Assembly (NCBI RefSeq): GCF_900104955.1
Contig: NZ_FNSI01000001.1
Coordinates: forward strand, 1,584,001 to 1,648,000
Direction of reading: 5' to 3'
Origin: Beijerinckia sp. 28-YEA-48
Lineage (GTDB): Bacteria; Pseudomonadota; Alphaproteobacteria; Rhizobiales; Beijerinckiaceae
DNA length: 64,000 nucleotides
Below, in pieces: positions 61,324-64,000 of this stretch. Positions within the stretch are counted from its first letter, which is position 1. Each line of letters starts with the position of its first letter. Position numbers and translations under genes: made by a program. The notes below the pieces were generated by a model that had not been told where the DNA came from, did not search any database, and was given only the letters and a program-made list of their open reading frames with translations.

Positions 61324-62250
61324 ATGAAGATCGCCGTCGTCGGATGCGGTGCGATGGGATCGATCTATGCCGGTTTGCTGGCAAGCGCCGGGCATGAGGT
61401 CCTCGTCATCGGCCGCAGCGCCGACCAGATGCGCGTGCTCAACGAGCACGGCCTGCGCGTCGAAGGCGCCAGCGGCGATCGTACCGTCGCGGTGCGCGCG
61501 CTGACGGAGGCTCCCCAAGAGCCGGTCGATCTTGTCATCGTCGCGGTGAAAGCCGGGCATATCGCCTCCGTGCGCGTCCACCTGCCCCGTCTCCTTGCGC
61601 CGCAGACTGTCGTGCTGACCATCCAGAACGGGCTTGGCAGTGCGCAGGCCGTAGCGGAAGCCGTTGGCGCCGATCGCCTCGCCGTCGGCATTGCCGGCGG
61701 CTTTGGCGCCATCCGCCGTGGACCAGCCCATGTCTTTCACAACGGCATGGAAACGATCCGTATCGGCGCCTTTGGCGGCCTGTCCACTGTTCATCTGACG
61801 CCTGTCATCGATGCCTGGTCGGGTGCTGGGTTCAAGACCGAGCTTTCGACCAATATCGTCGCCATGCAGTGGGAAAAACTGATCTGCAATGTCGCCTTTA
61901 GCGCGCCCTGCACGCTCACCGGCCTGACGGTCGGCGAAGTGATGGACGATCCCGAGATGGGGCCGATCAGCCGGGCGGCTGCGGTGGAAGCCTGGAATAT
62001 CGGCCTGGCGAATGGCGTCGCTATCAAGGTCAAGGATCCGGTGGAACATGCGCTGGCCTTCGGCCGTGCCGTGCGCCATGCCAAACCCTCGATGCTGCAA
62101 GACCATGAACAGCGCAGGCCGAGCGAAATCGACGTGATCAATGGCGCTGTGCCGCGCGAGGCCGCCAAGGTCAGCCTGGCTGCCCCGGTGAACATGGTGC
62201 TGACCCATCTCGTCAAGCAAAGGGAGCGCGCCTTTGCAAGATCGAGCTAG
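61324..62250 (+). CDS. 2-dehydropantoate 2-reductase-family protein (KPR-like)
   Basis: A 308-residue ketopantoate-reductase-family NADPH enzyme. The Rossmann start MKIAVVGCGAMGSIYAGLLASAGHEVLVIGRS is clear, IQNGLGSAQAVAEAVG precedes the active site, and the catalytic lysine sits in AMQWEKLICNVAFSA. SEIDVINGAVPRE matches the (T)EIDxINGxV substrate block. A GGAGAAAAAGG site precedes the ATG. It is the first gene behind the LacI-type promoter and lies 47 nt before the dehydratase-like gene. Inside a sugar-acid locus it may act on a different 2-oxo acid than ketopantoate (inference). Confidence 0.92.
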   Translation: MKIAVVGCGAMGSIYAGLLASAGHEVLVIGRSADQMRVLNEHGLRVEGASGDRTVAVRALTEAPQEPVDLVIVAVKAGHIASVRVHLPRLLAPQTVVLTIQNGLGSAQAVAEAVGADRLAVGIAGGFGAIRRGPAHVFHNGMETIRIGAFGGLSTVHLTPVIDAWSGAGFKTELSTNIVAMQWEKLICNVAFSAPCTLTGLTVGEVMDDPEMGPISRAAAVEAWNIGLANGVAIKVKDPVEHALAFGRAVRHAKPSMLQDHEQRRPSEIDVINGAVPREAAKVSLAAPVNMVLTHLVKQRERAFARSS

Positions 62251-62297
62251 AAGCGCCTCCTTGCACCAGACGACAACATCATCAGGCTACCGACTGG

Positions 62298-63470
62298 ATG
62301 AACATGCGCATTGTCGACATCATCGAACGTAGCGTGCCGCTGGAAGGCGCGATCTCCAATGCGGTGGTTTCCTTCACCGATCATGACGTATCGCTGGTCG
62401 CGGTGGTCAGCGATGTCATGCGCAACGGTCGTCCGGTCACAGGCTTCGGCTTCAACTCGATCGGCCGCTATGCCCAGCGCGGCATTCTGACCGATCGGAT
62501 CATTCCGCGCCTCAAAGCCGCTGCGCCCGAGGCACTTCTCGATGACAGCGGCACCGCATTCGATCCGGCGAAAGTGCTTGCACGCGCGCTAACCAACGAA
62601 AAGCCGGGCGGCCATGGCGACCGTGCCGGCGCGATCGCCGCCGTGGAACTGGCTTTTTGGGATCTCAACGCGAAACTGGCTGACGAGCCGGCCTATATGA
62701 CGATCGCGCGCGCCGCCGGGCGCGCGGAGGTTTTGCACGATGTGCCTGTCTATGCCGCCGGCGGCTATTACTATCCCCAAGGCAGTGGCAAAACGCTGAC
62801 CGACGAATTGCAAAGCTATCGCGATCTCGGCTTCGACGCCTTCAAGATCAAGATCGGCGGCGCGACCATGGCAACAGACATGGCGCGGATCGAGGAAGCT
62901 CTCGCCATCGCCGGCAATGGCAAGCGCCTGTCGGTCGATGCCAACGGCCGTTTCGACATCGATGCCGCACTCACCTATGCCCGCGCTATCGAAGGGTATG
63001 ATCTGCGCTGGTATGAAGAGGTTGGCGATCCGCTTGACTATGAACTCAACCAGCAACTGACGGAGCTCTACGGCCGCCCTGTGGCGACAGGTGAAAACCT
63101 GTTCTCGCGGCAGGACGTGAAGAACCTGCTGCTATTCGGCGGCCTGCGCCCAGGACACGACATCTTTCAGATGGATGCCGGGCTCAGCTATGGCCTGGTC
63201 GAATATATGGCCATGCTGGACCTGCTCGAACACTCCGGCTTCGATCGCGCGCAGGCCTTTCCCCACGGCGGCCATCTGATCAATCTGCATATCGCCGCCG
63301 GGCTCGGGCTTGGCGGATGCGAGGCCTATCCCGGCGTGTTCCAGCCCTTCGGTGGCTATCCAACCGCCTGCCCTGTCGGCGGCGGCACGGTGCGACCGAG
63401 CGATGCGCCGGGCTTCGGCCTAGAGCAGAAGCCGGAGATCGCTGCGGTCATCAAGACGCTGTGCCTCTAA
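62298..63470 (+). CDS. Enolase-superfamily dehydratase, TarD-like (D-tartrate dehydratase family)
   Basis: A 390-residue enolase-superfamily enzyme. Its blocks (GFGFNSIGRYAQ, VYAAGGYYYP, FKIKIGG, VDANGRFD, WYEEVGDPLDY, ATGENLFS, GLSYGLVEY, PHGGH, LHIAAGLGLGG) match what I recall of D-tartrate dehydratase TarD of Bradyrhizobium. The catalytic residues align with an offset of one: K185 (K-x-K), metal ligands D214, E240, E266 and H323. Dehydration of a tartrate- or sugar-acid-type substrate to a 2-oxo acid is expected. It is co-transcribed with the KPR-like gene and convergent with the DUF3060 gene at the edge (9 nt). Confidence 0.88.
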   Translation: MNMRIVDIIERSVPLEGAISNAVVSFTDHDVSLVAVVSDVMRNGRPVTGFGFNSIGRYAQRGILTDRIIPRLKAAAPEALLDDSGTAFDPAKVLARALTNEKPGGHGDRAGAIAAVELAFWDLNAKLADEPAYMTIARAAGRAEVLHDVPVYAAGGYYYPQGSGKTLTDELQSYRDLGFDAFKIKIGGATMATDMARIEEALAIAGNGKRLSVDANGRFDIDAALTYARAIEGYDLRWYEEVGDPLDYELNQQLTELYGRPVATGENLFSRQDVKNLLLFGGLRPGHDIFQMDAGLSYGLVEYMAMLDLLEHSGFDRAQAFPHGGHLINLHIAAGLGLGGCEAYPGVFQPFGGYPTACPVGGGTVRPSDAPGFGLEQKPEIAAVIKTLCL

Positions 63471-63479
63471 AGGCAGCTT

Positions 63480-64000
63480 CTATTTCTTTTTCTGGATGCT
63501 GTTGTTGACGCCCGACGACGAGATGGAGGGATCCGGTGCGCCGCCGGCAAGCGACCATTCGACCTTCTGATCGGCGCCATCGACTTTCAACTCGGACGCA
63601 CCGGCCAACACCAGGTTCAGCTTTTGCTCAGCGCCGGACACATCGACCAAGCTCTTGACATTGTTCTTGCCGTCGATCGGCTGGATCGTCACCGCAACAG
63701 TGTTTTTGGCAACCTCGACATTAAGGCTCGACACCGTGCCGCCGGTGACCGCGTTATCAGCGCCCGACACCGACAGATCGGTTCCACGCTCCAGCGACAC
63801 CTTGTGATTGGAACCATGGACGACGATCTTATTGCACTGGCCAGTGAGGGTGATCTTGTTCTTCGCCCCATAAACGCCGATGTCCTGGCCGTTGCAGGGA
63901 ATATCGCGATTGATGCCAACACCTTCGATCTTCAATTCATCCGCGAAAGCAACAGGCGCGAAGACGGACACGGCGACCACAGCAAGCAGAAGGGACTTCA
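63480..64000 (-). CDS. DUF3060-domain exported protein, start cut by window edge
   Basis: An exported protein of the DUF3060 family, continuing past the right edge: the last bases read TG-AAG-TCC (minus strand), so only the first base of the ATG lies outside. The signal peptide is short (KSLLLAVVAVSVFAPVAFAD). The mature part holds a tandem of beta-strand repeats (GVYGAKNKITLTGQC, VVHGSNHKVSLERG, SVSGADNAVTGG, DVSGAEQKLNL, KVDGADQKVEWS), typical of this domain, with a disulfide-possible C-x(n)-C pair. It ends with a basic tail, NNSIQKKK. DUF3060 proteins are of unknown function. It is convergent with the TarD-like gene. Confidence 0.88.
   Translation of the reverse strand, partial: KSLLLAVVAVSVFAPVAFADELKIEGVGINRDIPCNGQDIGVYGAKNKITLTGQCNKIVVHGSNHKVSLERGTDLSVSGADNAVTGGTVSSLNVEVAKNTVAVTIQPIDGKNNVKSLVDVSGAEQKLNLVLAGASELKVDGADQKVEWSLAGGAPDPSISSSGVNNSIQKKK

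Noticed and set aside
1..64000. CRISPR array, tRNA or rRNA genes
   Set aside because: No regular repeat-spacer pattern was seen and no cloverleaf or rRNA signature was found on reading both strands; no tool was used to confirm.
1..64000. Insertion sequences or prophage
   Set aside because: No transposase, integrase or phage structural gene was recognised, and no long terminal inverted repeats were found.

Overview
The window is about 64 kb of GC-rich chromosomal DNA with the gene content of a Hyphomicrobiales (Rhizobiales) alphaproteobacterium. The clearest lineage hints are the pcm - tolC - DUF2497 (PopZ-like) - valS block, a BTLCP transglutaminase-like proteinase, a DUF3060 protein, and many catabolic operons with orphan TctC-type binding proteins. 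That placement is inference from gene content; the genus is not determined. I see no rRNA, tRNA, CRISPR array, insertion sequence or prophage. Layout: 1-5.1 kb holds molybdenum-cofactor and sulfur/Fe-S genes (PAP2 phosphatase fragment, DUF971, TusA, MobB, a SIMPL protein, ApbC/Mrp, MobA). 5.4-12.6 kb is a catabolic locus: a Rieske oxygenase converging on a minus-strand set of MarR regulator, class II aldolase, 2-hydroxycarboxylate transporter, alpha/beta-hydrolase, LLM flavin oxidoreductase and a second hydrolase. 12.9-24 kb is mostly housekeeping and envelope: ValS, PopZ-like protein, TolC, Pcm, exported proteins, EcsC and an Mpl-like Mur ligase. 24.4-27.1 kb is an ECF42-type sigma factor operon (YciI/DGPF protein, sigma factor, DoxX, SRPBCC) with a readable candidate promoter. 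27.2-31.3 kb carries a YARHG protein, an aldo/keto reductase, a TctC protein and three small exported proteins that share an upstream palindrome; two of the three are a recent tandem duplication. 31.4-38.8 kb has photolyase, Der GTPase, a YfgM-like TPR protein, an MFS carrier, an HtrA-fold protein with all three catalytic positions replaced, a GNAT acetyltransferase and a Tat-exported Rossmann-fold protein. 38.9-42.7 kb holds small proteins of little-known function, including an ASCH-winged helix protein and an ArsC-like reductase. 42.9-46.1 kb is a cyanide-insensitive type cytochrome bd oxidase operon (CydA, CydB and a 42-residue DUF2474 subunit) followed by HdeD. 46.2-48.8 kb has a phytase-like esterase and a CynX-type MFS carrier. 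49.4-58.6 kb is one long nine-gene plus-strand operon: a fused E1 alpha-beta 2-oxoacid dehydrogenase without E2/E3, an ABC importer, a Rieske oxygenase, an HpcH/HpaI aldolase, a SnoaL-like protein, an IclR regulator and a quinone oxidoreductase, closed by a strong hairpin. 59-63.5 kb is a LacI-controlled acid-sugar locus (TctC, LacI, KPR-like reductase, D-tartrate-dehydratase-like enolase) with a perfect palindrome inside the promoter. The window ends in a DUF3060 gene cut by the edge. Working together, the catabolic loci look like uptake plus oxygenation plus C-C cleavage routes for aromatic or carboxylic acids, each with its own regulator (MarR, IclR, LacI). The best candidates for something undescribed are the nine-gene operon with an orphan fused E1, the palindrome-linked family of small secreted proteins, and a terminator-bearing leader or small RNA upstream of the Mur ligase gene.
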